The notes beneath the pieces were generated by a model, which did not search any database, was not told where the DNA came from, and was given only the letters and a program-made list of their open reading frames with translations. The position numbers and the translations under genes were made by a program. Shown here one piece after another: positions 17,077-26,349 of a stretch of 64,000 nucleotides of DNA (its first letter is position 1; every line of letters begins with the position of its first letter). Source of the stretch: CBDAUN01 sp965200645 (GTDB taxonomy: Bacteria > Pseudomonadota > Gammaproteobacteria > Arenicellales > JAJDZL01); contig CBDAUN010000003.1 in the NCBI GenBank assembly GCA_965200645.1, positions 558,001 to 622,000 on the forward strand, in the 5' to 3' direction.

Positions 17077-17373
17077 CTAGTTCAGACCTCGTAAACGTGC
17101 TCGCATCTTGTTGCTAGCCTTGAATGTAACGACATGACGTTCGGATATTTTTGCAGGTTCTCCTGTCTTGGGATTTCGTCCTTCTCGCGAATCCTTGTGA
17201 TGAACTCGATAGTTTCCAAATCCTGAAAGTTTTACATCTTCGTGAGCTTCCAGTGCGCAGCGAATTTCCTCAAAAAATAAATTAACAAACTCTCTTGCTT
17301 CTCTTTGATTCAAACCTAGTTTTTTTGTGATTTCATTCACCAGATCAGATTTGACGATTACGGAGTCTCCCAT
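17077..17373 (-). CDS. ihfA: integration host factor subunit alpha
   Basis: IHF-alpha pairs with IHF-beta to bend DNA sharply at specific sites. The 98-residue length is typical. The protein begins with LVNEITKKLGLNQREAREFV, and the DNA-intercalating arm is RNPKTGEPAKI with the conserved proline near residue 65. It lies 13 bases after pheT, as in most gammaproteobacteria. Confidence 0.96.
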   Translation of the reverse strand: MGDSVIVKSDLVNEITKKLGLNQREAREFVNLFFEEIRCALEAHEDVKLSGFGNYRVHHKDSREGRNPKTGEPAKISERHVVTFKASNKMRARLRGLN

Positions 17374-17386
17374 ATCACACTCTACA

Positions 17387-19756
17387 CTATGTTCTTAGTT
17401 GTACCTTTAATGTTGTTTGCAAACAGTTCACGATTTCGTTGATTTTGAAATCAACTTCAGAATCCGTGAGTGTGCGTGACTTTAACCGAAATTTTAACCT
17501 ATAGGCCAAACTTTTCCTATTAGAATCAATACCTACACCCGAATATACATCAAACAACTTTAACGTCTCCAATGCATCCCCAGCAGAATCAATGATAACC
17601 TCGCTCACTTTTCCCGCCTGCACATTGTTATCTACTACAATCGAAATATCCCGCATTATTGGCGGAAACTTGGAAATAGAGGAGTACTTGCTCACCGGAC
17701 GTTCAGAAATAGAGCCTAAGGTAATCTCAAATACATAAATTAATTCTTCTATTCCATCTTCGCGTAATACATCAGGATGAAGTTGACCAGCAGCTCCAAT
17801 CTTTTGATCATCCAAGTAAATGCCTGCACTGCAACCCGGGTGAAGCCCGTCGCAAGCCTCTGTCCTAAACTCCACCAAATCAATAATTCCTGCTAAATCA
17901 AATAGTTTCGAAACATCGTTCTTAATATCGTAGAAGTCAATTGAACGATTCGAAACTCCCCAGTGATCCTCAACATAACTACCGGATGCTAGGCCACTGA
18001 GCATGTTGTGTTCTCCGTCTGGATGAAAGATTCGCCCAATTTCGTAGAGTCGAACACTCTTTTGCAATCTACGATAATTCTCACAATATGCTTGAACTAA
18101 TCCAGGCCAAATACTTGTTCTCATTACAGACATATTGCTTGCAATTGGATTAGCCAACGATTTGGCTTGGATTGATGGGCGTATTTTTTTTTGCAGCCGA
18201 GGATCTACAAAACTGTAGGTGATGGCTTCAAAATATCCAGACTGCTCCATGCAGTGACGAATCGTTGACTCCTTTAATACGGATTCCGCAATTCTTGTCG
18301 GCCTGGTTTGCCCAAATCGAACTGAACTTGGAATTGAATCGTAACCGCTGATACGGGCTATTTCTTCTATTTGATCGTGCTCTGCGTCCAAGTCAAATCG
18401 ATACGAGGGCGGTCGCACACTCCAACCCCCTTGCACATTCTTTACGTCTTCATTAACCTGTTCTAGAATCGAATGAATTTCATCACCGGATAACTTGATA
18501 CCTAGCACACGTTCAACACGAGATGCTCTAACATTGCACCGAGATTTTTGCGGGAAGTACTCTTCGTTTGAAATATTTTGTAGCGGTGCTGGAGTTCCCC
18601 CTGCGACTTGTAAAATCAGATCAGTTGCACGTTCCATTGCTTTGACCTGAAGAACAGGATCAACTCCACGTTCAAAACGGTGCGATGCATCAGTGTGAAG
18701 TCCAAAACTTGCAACGGAATGCCTGATGGTTAGCGGTGAAAAAAATGCCGCCTCGAGAAACACATTCTGAGTTGAACTTGATATCGCACTGGACTTACCA
18801 CCTTTCACGCCAGCCAATCCAATTGGCTTATCCGGATCTGCTATCAGTAACGACCCATCCTTCAAATCGAGCTCCTCGCCATCCAGCAAGGTCAATTTTT
18901 CACCCTTTTTGGATAACCGAACCACGATTTCAGCAGGATCGAGCAAATCCATGTCAAACGCATGCATGGGTTGACCCAACTCCAGCATGACATAGTTGGT
19001 AATATCTACGATAGGATGAATGCAGCGCAAATTACTTCGTTGCAGCCTTTGTTTTATCCAATCAGGCGTCACTGCATCCAGTCGAATGTTCTCAATGACC
19101 CGACCGACATATCTTGGGCAATCTGCTGGCGCTTGGATATCAATCGGCATGGTGTTGTTGGATTGGGCAGGAACTGCAATTTCCAATGGTGCCTTCATAC
19201 ACTGGCCACTGATTATTGCAACTTCCCTGGCAACACCAATAACACTGTTGCAATCGGAGCGATTTGGCGTAAGAGACAAATCGAATATAGAGTCATTCAA
19301 CTGCAAATACTCATTCACTGTGATACCGATTGGCGCATCTGCATGAAATTCAGCAACCCCATCTGCAATGTCCCCTATTCCGAGCTCAGCCTCTGAACAG
19401 AGCATCCCACTTGACTCTACTCCTTGAATTGTTGTCGGTTTGACCGACCTGCCATCGCCAACCACACTTCCCGCAAGAGCTACGGCACCCTTCATATGAG
19501 TGCGGACATTGTTAGCACCGCAAACTACCTGGACTACTTCATCACTTCCGACAGCAACCTCGCAGATTAGGAGTTTTGATGAACTTTCGTGTGGGCGTCT
19601 TGACCTCACTTGTCCTACGACAACACGAGGGTCACATAGATTAACTGGTGTGAGCTGCTCTACTTCCAGTCCAGCCATAGTAAGTTGTGCGGACAAATCC
19701 TCAAGTGATAGTCCGTGGTCGACCCACTGTTGAAGCCATTGCGCACTAATTTGCAT
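17387..19756 (-). CDS. pheT: phenylalanyl-tRNA synthetase beta subunit
   Basis: The 789-residue subunit has the usual order: an N-terminal tRNA-binding OB domain (about residues 40-150, with VVQVVCGANNVR), a B3/B4 editing domain, a B5 domain (CNVRASRVERVLGI), a catalytic-like core, and a C-terminal anticodon-binding FDX-ACB domain (YSSISKFPPIMRDISIVVD). It pairs with PheS in an alpha2-beta2 enzyme that charges tRNA-Phe. It starts 20 bases after the pheS stop. Confidence 0.97.
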   Translation of the reverse strand: MQISAQWLQQWVDHGLSLEDLSAQLTMAGLEVEQLTPVNLCDPRVVVGQVRSRRPHESSSKLLICEVAVGSDEVVQVVCGANNVRTHMKGAVALAGSVVGDGRSVKPTTIQGVESSGMLCSEAELGIGDIADGVAEFHADAPIGITVNEYLQLNDSIFDLSLTPNRSDCNSVIGVAREVAIISGQCMKAPLEIAVPAQSNNTMPIDIQAPADCPRYVGRVIENIRLDAVTPDWIKQRLQRSNLRCIHPIVDITNYVMLELGQPMHAFDMDLLDPAEIVVRLSKKGEKLTLLDGEELDLKDGSLLIADPDKPIGLAGVKGGKSSAISSSTQNVFLEAAFFSPLTIRHSVASFGLHTDASHRFERGVDPVLQVKAMERATDLILQVAGGTPAPLQNISNEEYFPQKSRCNVRASRVERVLGIKLSGDEIHSILEQVNEDVKNVQGGWSVRPPSYRFDLDAEHDQIEEIARISGYDSIPSSVRFGQTRPTRIAESVLKESTIRHCMEQSGYFEAITYSFVDPRLQKKIRPSIQAKSLANPIASNMSVMRTSIWPGLVQAYCENYRRLQKSVRLYEIGRIFHPDGEHNMLSGLASGSYVEDHWGVSNRSIDFYDIKNDVSKLFDLAGIIDLVEFRTEACDGLHPGCSAGIYLDDQKIGAAGQLHPDVLREDGIEELIYVFEITLGSISERPVSKYSSISKFPPIMRDISIVVDNNVQAGKVSEVIIDSAGDALETLKLFDVYSGVGIDSNRKSLAYRLKFRLKSRTLTDSEVDFKINEIVNCLQTTLKVQLRT

Positions 19757-19776
19757 AATTCTATCTGACTGACAAC

Positions 19777-20820
19777 TTATTTGAACTGCCGAAGCATTTC
19801 CAAGTCATTTTCAAAGAACAATCGCAAATCGTTTACGCCATATCGAAGCATGGTGAATCTTTCAACACCCAGTCCGAATGCATAGCCTGTATATTTTTCA
19901 CTGTCGATTCCTACATGCTTGAACAAGGCAGGATGGACCATTCCACAACCCAATACTTCAAGCCATCCAGTTTTTTTGCAAACCTGACAACCTGTTCCCT
20001 TGCAAAAAATACACGTGATATCTACTTCAGCTGAAGGTTCAGTGAATGGAAAATAAGAAGGTCGAAACCTAAGACTCAAGTCTGTTTCAAAATACTCGCG
20101 TACAAAGTACTTGAGTATTCCCTTCAGGTCAGCAAAAGTCGTAGTCTCATCAACAACCAATCCCTCCACCTGATGAAACATCGGTGTATGGGTAATGTCG
20201 GAATCACATCGATAAACACGACCTGGAGCAATAATCTTGATCGGTGGACTATTTTGCTCCATGTAGCGAATTTGCACCGGCGAGGTATGGGTCCGCAACA
20301 CAAGATCATCTTCAAAGTAGAATGTATCCTGCATTGCACGAGCAGGATGCTCCGGTGGGATATTCAATGCTTCAAAGTTGTGATAGTCATCTTCGATTTC
20401 GGGACCAATCGCGATTTCAAATCCTGCCCTTGAGAAGATTTCCTCGATCCTCTGTAAGGTGCGGGTGAGTGGGTGCGGACCTCCAGACCTAATTCCTCTT
20501 CCGGGTAGCGTGACATCAATCCGATGCTCCGTCAGATTTGCCTGATATTCAGCATCTTTGAGCTTGGTACGAGTTTCGGCAATTCGGGATTCAATTTCAC
20601 GCTTGGCTACATTTATTCTTTCCCCGGCACTCGGTCGCTCTTCAGGAGTTAGTGACCCGATCGACTTAAGCAAGCCAGTGACTACACCCTTGCGGCCTAA
20701 AAGCTGTACACGAATATCTTCAAGGCGACTGTCATCACTTGCCGCATCAATGTCCGATTTCGCTTGACTGACAATCTCGTCAAGCGAGTTAAATGTAGGC
20801 AAAATGGTAGTTTCGGACAT
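19777..20820 (-). CDS. pheS: phenylalanyl-tRNA synthetase alpha subunit
   Basis: PheS carries the class II active site. The 347-residue protein has an N-terminal coiled coil (about 1-90) and the class II motifs: motif 2 around FHQVEGLVVDE and motif 3 GLGVERFTMLRYG near the C-terminus. It lies between rplT and pheT. No phe attenuator leader peptide is evident in the 54 bases before it. Confidence 0.97.
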   Translation of the reverse strand: MSETTILPTFNSLDEIVSQAKSDIDAASDDSRLEDIRVQLLGRKGVVTGLLKSIGSLTPEERPSAGERINVAKREIESRIAETRTKLKDAEYQANLTEHRIDVTLPGRGIRSGGPHPLTRTLQRIEEIFSRAGFEIAIGPEIEDDYHNFEALNIPPEHPARAMQDTFYFEDDLVLRTHTSPVQIRYMEQNSPPIKIIAPGRVYRCDSDITHTPMFHQVEGLVVDETTTFADLKGILKYFVREYFETDLSLRFRPSYFPFTEPSAEVDITCIFCKGTGCQVCKKTGWLEVLGCGMVHPALFKHVGIDSEKYTGYAFGLGVERFTMLRYGVNDLRLFFENDLEMLRQFK

Positions 20821-20874
20821 CGGAATGACGCCGTATTCAGAACAATATTAGAATGTTACAGAAGTATGCGCCCG

Positions 20875-21234
20875 TCAATTACTGAGCGCAAACTTAGCTT
20901 TATCCGCTAAATGGGAAAAAGTCTCCTTATCTGTAACTGCAATGTAAGCTAGGGTTTTGCGGTCCAGGTCAATGCTGGAGCGTTTTAAACCATTCATAAA
21001 AGAACTGTAATTCAAGCCGCACTCGCGCGCTGCGGCATTGATGCGCATGATCCAAAGAGATCGAAAATCGCGCTTTTTGCGACGACGATCACGATAGGCA
21101 TATTGCCCAGCTTTAGTGACGGCTTGTTTCGCTACCCGAAATACATTTTTTCGGGCACCACGATAACCTTTCGCCTGAGCAATGACTTTCTTATGTTTCG
21201 CTCTTGCCGTGACTCCACGTTTGACCCTTGGCAT
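20875..21234 (-). CDS. rplT: 50S ribosomal protein L20
   Basis: The 119-residue basic protein has the L20 hallmarks MPRVKRGVTARAKHKK, KGYRGARKNVFRVAKQAV and WIMRINAAARECGLNYS. L20 is needed for early 50S assembly. In E. coli it represses translation of its own operon by binding rpmI mRNA. It follows rpmI after 18 bases. Confidence 0.97.
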   Translation of the reverse strand: MPRVKRGVTARAKHKKVIAQAKGYRGARKNVFRVAKQAVTKAGQYAYRDRRRKKRDFRSLWIMRINAAARECGLNYSSFMNGLKRSSIDLDRKTLAYIAVTDKETFSHLADKAKFALSN

Positions 21235-21252
21235 AACAGTTCCTCAGTGGCG

Positions 21253-21450
21253 TTAAGCGTACGGAAGCATGCGTTGCACCCGATCAGTATCGCTGGGATG
21301 CATAATTGCTCCTTTCCTCAAATTACGCTTTCGTTTAGGTGATTTTTTTGTAAGTATGTGCGACGTATGCGACTGCGAACGCTTGAATTTTCCGCTCGCT
21401 GTTTTCTTAAATCGCTTGGCGGCGCCACGCTTTGTCTTAATCTTTGGCAT
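21253..21450 (-). CDS. rpmI: 50S ribosomal protein L35
   Basis: The 65-residue protein begins MPKIKTKRGAAKRFKKTASG and contains KRSQSHTSHILTKKSPKRKR, the standard L35 pattern. It lies 30 bases after infC and 18 before rplT, as the second gene of the IF3-L35-L20 operon. Confidence 0.97.
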   Translation of the reverse strand: MPKIKTKRGAAKRFKKTASGKFKRSQSHTSHILTKKSPKRKRNLRKGAIMHPSDTDRVQRMLPYA

Positions 21451-21480
21451 TTTTCGAACTAATGTGTTTAACTAATTTTC

Positions 21481-22005
21481 TTACTTCTTTTGTTTCAACG
21501 GTACGAAAATCATGATTAATTGTCTACCTTCCAAAGCCGGTCCGTGTTCTACCTGGGCTTCCTCGGCCAAATCGCTCTCTACGCGCCTTAACATATCGTG
21601 CCCAAGATCCTGGTGGACTAACTCTCGGCCACGAAAACGCATCGTGACCTTAACTTTGTGACCATCAGACAGAAATGTCTTAAGCCGTTTTACCTTTACG
21701 TCATAGTCGCCTATGTCAGTGCCGGGGCGGAACTTGATTTCTTTCAGAACGAACTGCTTTTGTTTGCGCTTTTGCTCATGGCGCTTTTTGCTGGCTGCAT
21801 ATCGGAACTTTCCATAATCCATTAACCGACACACAGGTGGTTCTGCTTTAGGTGAAATTTCAACTAGATCCAAATCAACTTCTGTTGCATGATTGATCGC
21901 TTCTTCGAGCGACATCACCCCTACCTGATTTCCATTTTCACCAATCAATCTCACAGTATCTACAGAAATCTGCTCATTGACTCGGTGTAATCTTTCAGTG
22001 GCCGT
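21481..22005 (-). CDS. infC: translation initiation factor IF-3, probable ACG start
   Basis: IF3 checks start-codon fidelity and keeps ribosomal subunits apart. Beginning at the GTG at 21954 would lose the conserved N-terminal segment. The frame continues upstream through ATERLHRVNEQISVDTVRLI, matching the family, and contains no ATG, GTG or TTG upstream of that GTG. A GGAGG at 22013-22017 lies seven bases before an in-frame ACG at 22003-22005, so I place the start there. An in-frame ATT at 22018-22020 has no ribosome site before it. Rare starts in infC (AUU in E. coli) allow IF3 to repress its own translation. Length is 174 residues. Confidence 0.85.
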   Translation of the reverse strand, partial: TATERLHRVNEQISVDTVRLIGENGNQVGVMSLEEAINHATEVDLDLVEISPKAEPPVCRLMDYGKFRYAASKKRHEQKRKQKQFVLKEIKFRPGTDIGDYDVKVKRLKTFLSDGHKVKVTMRFRGRELVHQDLGHDMLRRVESDLAEEAQVEHGPALEGRQLIMIFVPLKQKK

Positions 22006-22032
22006 TGTATATCCTCCAATAAATAAACAAAA

Positions 22033-23934
22033 TTAAAGTCTTATCTCGTTGTGAATCAAACTCGCAAGGGAATCGAGCGACATTGTTCCTAGATCTTTTC
22101 CATCTCTTGTGCGTACAGCAACGACGTCATCGGAAACCTCGCGATCTCCAATCACAACTAGATATGGAATCTTCTGCATGGTTTGCTCTCTTATCTTAAA
22201 GCCAATCTTCTCATTTCGCAAGTCTAATATTGCTCTAAAGCCCAATTTTTTCAAGTTTTTCAGCACCTTTGTAGAATATTCGCTTTGCTTTTCAGAAATA
22301 TTCAGCACAGCAACCTGAACAGGTGCCAGCCACACCGGAAACTTTCCAGCATGCTCTTCAATCAATATGCCAACAAATCGCTCCAAGGAACCAAGTATGG
22401 CTCGATGAATCATTACCGGCACTTGCTTGCTACCATCAGATTCAATGTATTCCGCTCCGAGTCTGCCCGGCATGGAGAAATCAAGTTGGATGGTGCCACA
22501 CTGCCACTTTCTTCCGATGCAGTCGTTCAACACAAAATCAATCTTCGGCCCATAAAATGCACCCTCGCCTTCTTGGGTCACGAATTCAATGCCACCTTCA
22601 CGTAGCACTTCATCCAGAGCCGATTCCGCTCGATCCCACAACTCATCACTTCCAACTCTTTTTTCAGGTCGAGTAGATAGTGCAACCGCAATATCCTGAA
22701 AACCAAAATCTCGATAAACACGAAATGCAATTTCAATCAGTTGTTCTACCTCTCGCTTAATTTGATCTTCAGTGCAAAATACGTGCGCGTCATCTTGGGT
22801 AAACCTGCGAACTCGCAATAATCCGTGCAATGTTCCTGAAGCTTCGTAGCGGTGCACGACACCAAACTCCGCAATTTTCAACGGCAGATTTCGGTAGCTG
22901 CGTAGGCCTTGATTGAAGACTTGAACATGTCCGGGACAGTTCATTGGCTTTAAGGCATAAGCACGTTCTTCAATTTCCGTTGTGAACATGTTTTCCTTGA
23001 AAGTCTCCCAGTGACCTGATCTTTCCCACAGAGATCGATCGATTAACTGAGGAGTGTGCACTTCTATGTATCCGTAATCGGAGATCAAACCGCGCATATA
23101 GGTCTCAACGCGGCGAAACAATTGCCAGCCACGTTCATGCCAAAAAACCATTCCAGGTGCTTCATCCTGAAAATGAAACAAATCCAGTTCTCGGCCAAGT
23201 CTGCGGTGGTCACGTCGCTGTGCTTCTTCAAGCTGATGCAGATATTGCTTTAGGTCGGATTCGGTTGACCATGCAGTACCATAAATTCGCTGCAGCATTT
23301 CATTATTAGAATCACCACGCCAATAAGCACCGGCCACTTTCGTAAGTTTAAATGCCTTTAGGTGACTGGTATTTGGTACGTGTGGGCCACGACACAAATC
23401 CACGAAATCTCCTTGTTCATAAAAGGATATTTGTTCACCTTCAGGGAGGTCACGAATGATCTCAGCCTTGTATTTCTCTCCCATCTGCTGAAACTTATTA
23501 ATCGCCTCTTCCCTTGGCAGTACGAATCGATTGACTTCGAATCCTTCGGCTGCTAATGACTTCATCCGTTGTTCAATTTTGACTAAATCTTCTTCCGTGA
23601 ATCCACGTTCATAGGCAAAATCGTAGTAAAAACCATCTTCAATAACTGGACCAATAGTTACCTGAGCGGATGGATAAAGTTGCTTGGTTGCATGCGCTAG
23701 CAAATGGGCAGTTGAATGACGGATTATCTCAAGCCCTACTTGGTCTTTTCTGGTCAATATTGACAAGTTTGCGTCGTCATCTATTGGATACGACAAATCC
23801 ACGACTTTATTATCTACACAGCCAGCCAATGCTGCCTTGTGCAGTCCAGGACCAATATCCGCAGCAACGTCTCCGACAGTTACGCTTGCTGCGTAACTTC
23901 GTTCAGATCCATCTGGTAATGTAATGAGCGGCAT
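22033..23934 (-). CDS. thrS: threonyl-tRNA synthetase
   Basis: The 633-residue protein shows the full family layout: an N-terminal TGS domain (LPDGSERSYAASVTVGDVAA), an editing domain (about 65-225), a class II catalytic core with the zinc-ligand motif KPMNCPGHV near residue 337, and a C-terminal anticodon-binding domain (VWLAPVQVAVLNISE). It follows tRNA-Val on the same strand and precedes infC by 27 bases. No threonine-tRNA-like operator was resolved in the 100-base leader. Confidence 0.97.
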   Translation of the reverse strand: MPLITLPDGSERSYAASVTVGDVAADIGPGLHKAALAGCVDNKVVDLSYPIDDDANLSILTRKDQVGLEIIRHSTAHLLAHATKQLYPSAQVTIGPVIEDGFYYDFAYERGFTEEDLVKIEQRMKSLAAEGFEVNRFVLPREEAINKFQQMGEKYKAEIIRDLPEGEQISFYEQGDFVDLCRGPHVPNTSHLKAFKLTKVAGAYWRGDSNNEMLQRIYGTAWSTESDLKQYLHQLEEAQRRDHRRLGRELDLFHFQDEAPGMVFWHERGWQLFRRVETYMRGLISDYGYIEVHTPQLIDRSLWERSGHWETFKENMFTTEIEERAYALKPMNCPGHVQVFNQGLRSYRNLPLKIAEFGVVHRYEASGTLHGLLRVRRFTQDDAHVFCTEDQIKREVEQLIEIAFRVYRDFGFQDIAVALSTRPEKRVGSDELWDRAESALDEVLREGGIEFVTQEGEGAFYGPKIDFVLNDCIGRKWQCGTIQLDFSMPGRLGAEYIESDGSKQVPVMIHRAILGSLERFVGILIEEHAGKFPVWLAPVQVAVLNISEKQSEYSTKVLKNLKKLGFRAILDLRNEKIGFKIREQTMQKIPYLVVIGDREVSDDVVAVRTRDGKDLGTMSLDSLASLIHNEIRL

Positions 23935-24034
23935 TGTTAGTCTTTTAATTAAGTTTTCTTACTAAAATAATAATCCGGGCAATCAGAACTCTGTTCTCGC
24001 CCGGAGAATAGTCACTAAATTCAATCAGATAAAG

Positions 24035-24109
24035 TGGTAGGCGCGAGTGGAGTTGAACCACCGACCACTACCATGTCAAGGTAGTGCTCTACCACTGAGC
24101 TACGCGCCT
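24035..24109 (-). tRNA. tRNA-Val(GAC)
   Basis: The minus strand gives a 75-nt cloverleaf. The acceptor AGGCGCG pairs with CGCGCCT, and CCA is encoded. The anticodon stem CTACC/GGTAG encloses TTGACAT, so the anticodon is GAC, and the T arm has GGTTCAACTCC. It lies 100 bases upstream of thrS. Confidence 0.95.
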
Positions 24110-24248
24110 GTAGGAGCGAGAAATATACCACTTTCAGCTTGCCCAATCAAGACGCAAACCCTGCCTCAATCGACAACAGAGCCATGTATCAATTGGACTA
24201 GATCGAGTGGTCTGAACTTATTCAAACACTGAAGTCTAAAAAAGAATC

Positions 24249-26273
24249 TTAACCGACCTCTAACACTCTGCTTCGTAGATCCCGAATCCGGTCCCGAACA
24301 TCAGCTGCAGCTTCAAACTCTAAGTTTGCAGCATGTTTATTCATCTGTTTTTCAAGTTTATTGAGTTCCTTCGAAACCCCTGCCGAATCACTCAAGTCAA
24401 TAGCTTCATACCTTCTTTCAGAGTGCCTTTCAGTTTGCAGATTTTTTCCGCCTCTGCGCCTGCCAGTGCTACGCCACTGAACCCCTTCAATAATGTCTTT
24501 AACTTCCTTAACGACGGATTTTGGTGTTATTTGGTGAATCTCGTTATGTTGCTTTTGCTTTTCTCTACGGCGGTCGGTTTCCTTTATCGCCATGCGCATC
24601 GAATCCGTGATGACGTCGGCATAAAGTATTGCTCTACCATTAACGTTTCTTGCAGTGCGGCCGATCGTTTGAATCAATGAACGTGACGACCTAAGAAATC
24701 CCTCCTTGTCTGCATCAAGAATGGCAACAAGTGATACTTCCGGAAGGTCCAGACCTTCTCTGAGCAAATTAATCCCAACCAAAACATCGAACACACCACT
24801 TCTAAGATCGCGCAATATTTCAACCCGTTCTACTGTGTCGATATCAGAATGTAAATACCGGACTCGAACATCATGCTCGGACAAATAGTCCGTCAAGTCT
24901 TCAGCCATCCGTTTGGTAAGCGTCGTGGCTAATACTCTTTCACCCTTTTGTGCTCGCTCATTGATTTCTGAAAGCAAGTCATCTACTTGAGTGTAGGCGC
25001 TACGTACCTCAACTTCCGGATCAACCAAGCCGGTCGGTCTGACAACCTGATCAACAAAGTCAGGCGCCTTGTCCATCTCATACGGACCTGGAGTTGCAGA
25101 CATGAATATGCACTGGGGCGCCTTCTGTTCAAATTCTTCAAACATAAGCGGACGATTGTCCAATGCCGAACGCAACCTAAATCCGAACTCCACCAGCGTT
25201 TCCTTGCGTGACCGGTCACCCTTGTACATTGCCCTTAGCTGTGGAATCGTGACGTGGCTTTCATCAACAACCAGCAACGCATCAGAAGGCAAATAATCGA
25301 TCAACGTGTCCGGGGCTTCTCCAACTGAGCGTTCCGATAGATGCAGCGAATAGTTTTCGATTCCTGCACAGTAGCCTGTCTCCCTCAGCATTTCTATGTC
25401 GTAAGCGGTTCGGTCAGATAACCGCTGCGCTTCAACAAGTTTGCCGCGTGCATTGAGTTCATTCAACCTGCTCAACAGTTCACGCTCTATGCGTTCAATC
25501 GCCCTATCTATGTTCTCTCGTGTTGTGACGTAGTGCGTCTTTGGATAGATGGTATAGCGAACTATTTCGTTTCCTACCTCTCCTGTCAAAGGATCAAATA
25601 ATGATAGATTTTCAATCTCGTCGTCAAATAGTTCCAGTCTTAAAACAAATCTATCGGAGTCTGCTGGGAAAATGTCGATTATTTCCCCTCTCACCCGGAA
25701 AGTTCCGCGGCGTAACTCCGTGTCATTTCTCGTATATTGCAACTCTGTTAGCGTTCGCAGGAGCATTCTTTGGTCGATAATGGCACCAACCCGCAAGTGC
25801 AAAATCATTTTGTTGTATTCAACCGGATTACCCAATCCAAAGATTGCAGAAACAGTTGCGACAATGACTGTGTCCTTGCGCTGCAGTAAGGCGTTAGTCG
25901 CCGATAGCCTCATTTGATCGATGTGATCGTTGATCGAAGCGTCCTTTTCTATATAGGTGTCGGAACTCGGCACATAGGCTTCGGGCTGATAGTAGTCATA
26001 ATAGGAGACAAAATATTCGACAGCATTGTGAGGGAAAAAGTCTCTAAGTTCAGAATAAAGTTGTGCAGCTAATGTTTTATTGTGTGCTAGCACGAGTGTT
26101 GGCCTTCCGGTCTGCGCGATCACATTTGCCATCGTGTATGTTTTGCCCGTACCAGTCGCACCTAGCAGTGTTTGGTGCTTATCTCCACGAGTCAAACCAC
26201 ACACAAGTTTCTCTATGGCTTCGGGTTGGTCACCAGCCGGACTAAATTTAGCAACTAATTCAAACGCACGCAC
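24249..26273 (-). CDS. uvrB: UvrABC system protein B
   Basis: UvrB verifies damage in nucleotide excision repair and recruits UvrC. The 674-residue protein has Walker A (GATGTGKTYTMANV), the damage-probing beta-hairpin (YYDYYQPEAYVP), helicase motifs through IQTIGRTARN, and the C-terminal UvrC-binding helices (KQMNKHAANLEFEAAADVRD). It is divergent from the aminotransferase gene, as in Pseudomonas. Confidence 0.97.
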   Translation of the reverse strand: MRAFELVAKFSPAGDQPEAIEKLVCGLTRGDKHQTLLGATGTGKTYTMANVIAQTGRPTLVLAHNKTLAAQLYSELRDFFPHNAVEYFVSYYDYYQPEAYVPSSDTYIEKDASINDHIDQMRLSATNALLQRKDTVIVATVSAIFGLGNPVEYNKMILHLRVGAIIDQRMLLRTLTELQYTRNDTELRRGTFRVRGEIIDIFPADSDRFVLRLELFDDEIENLSLFDPLTGEVGNEIVRYTIYPKTHYVTTRENIDRAIERIERELLSRLNELNARGKLVEAQRLSDRTAYDIEMLRETGYCAGIENYSLHLSERSVGEAPDTLIDYLPSDALLVVDESHVTIPQLRAMYKGDRSRKETLVEFGFRLRSALDNRPLMFEEFEQKAPQCIFMSATPGPYEMDKAPDFVDQVVRPTGLVDPEVEVRSAYTQVDDLLSEINERAQKGERVLATTLTKRMAEDLTDYLSEHDVRVRYLHSDIDTVERVEILRDLRSGVFDVLVGINLLREGLDLPEVSLVAILDADKEGFLRSSRSLIQTIGRTARNVNGRAILYADVITDSMRMAIKETDRRREKQKQHNEIHQITPKSVVKEVKDIIEGVQWRSTGRRRGGKNLQTERHSERRYEAIDLSDSAGVSKELNKLEKQMNKHAANLEFEAAADVRDRIRDLRSRVLEVG

Positions 26274-26349
26274 GATGCATCACAATGAAAGTTGTAAAAT
26301 TGATTTCATATAAGACCAATATCAACCAATGTAATTTGGAGATTTACAC

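Noticed and set aside
22018..22020. ATT as infC start by analogy with E. coli AUU
   Set aside because: The only ribosome site (GGAGG) lies downstream of this codon; ACG at 22005 has correct spacing. Kept as the alternative.
24047..24232. 60-residue frame on the plus strand
   Set aside because: It is the complement of tRNA-Val and its flank, with no protein-like composition.
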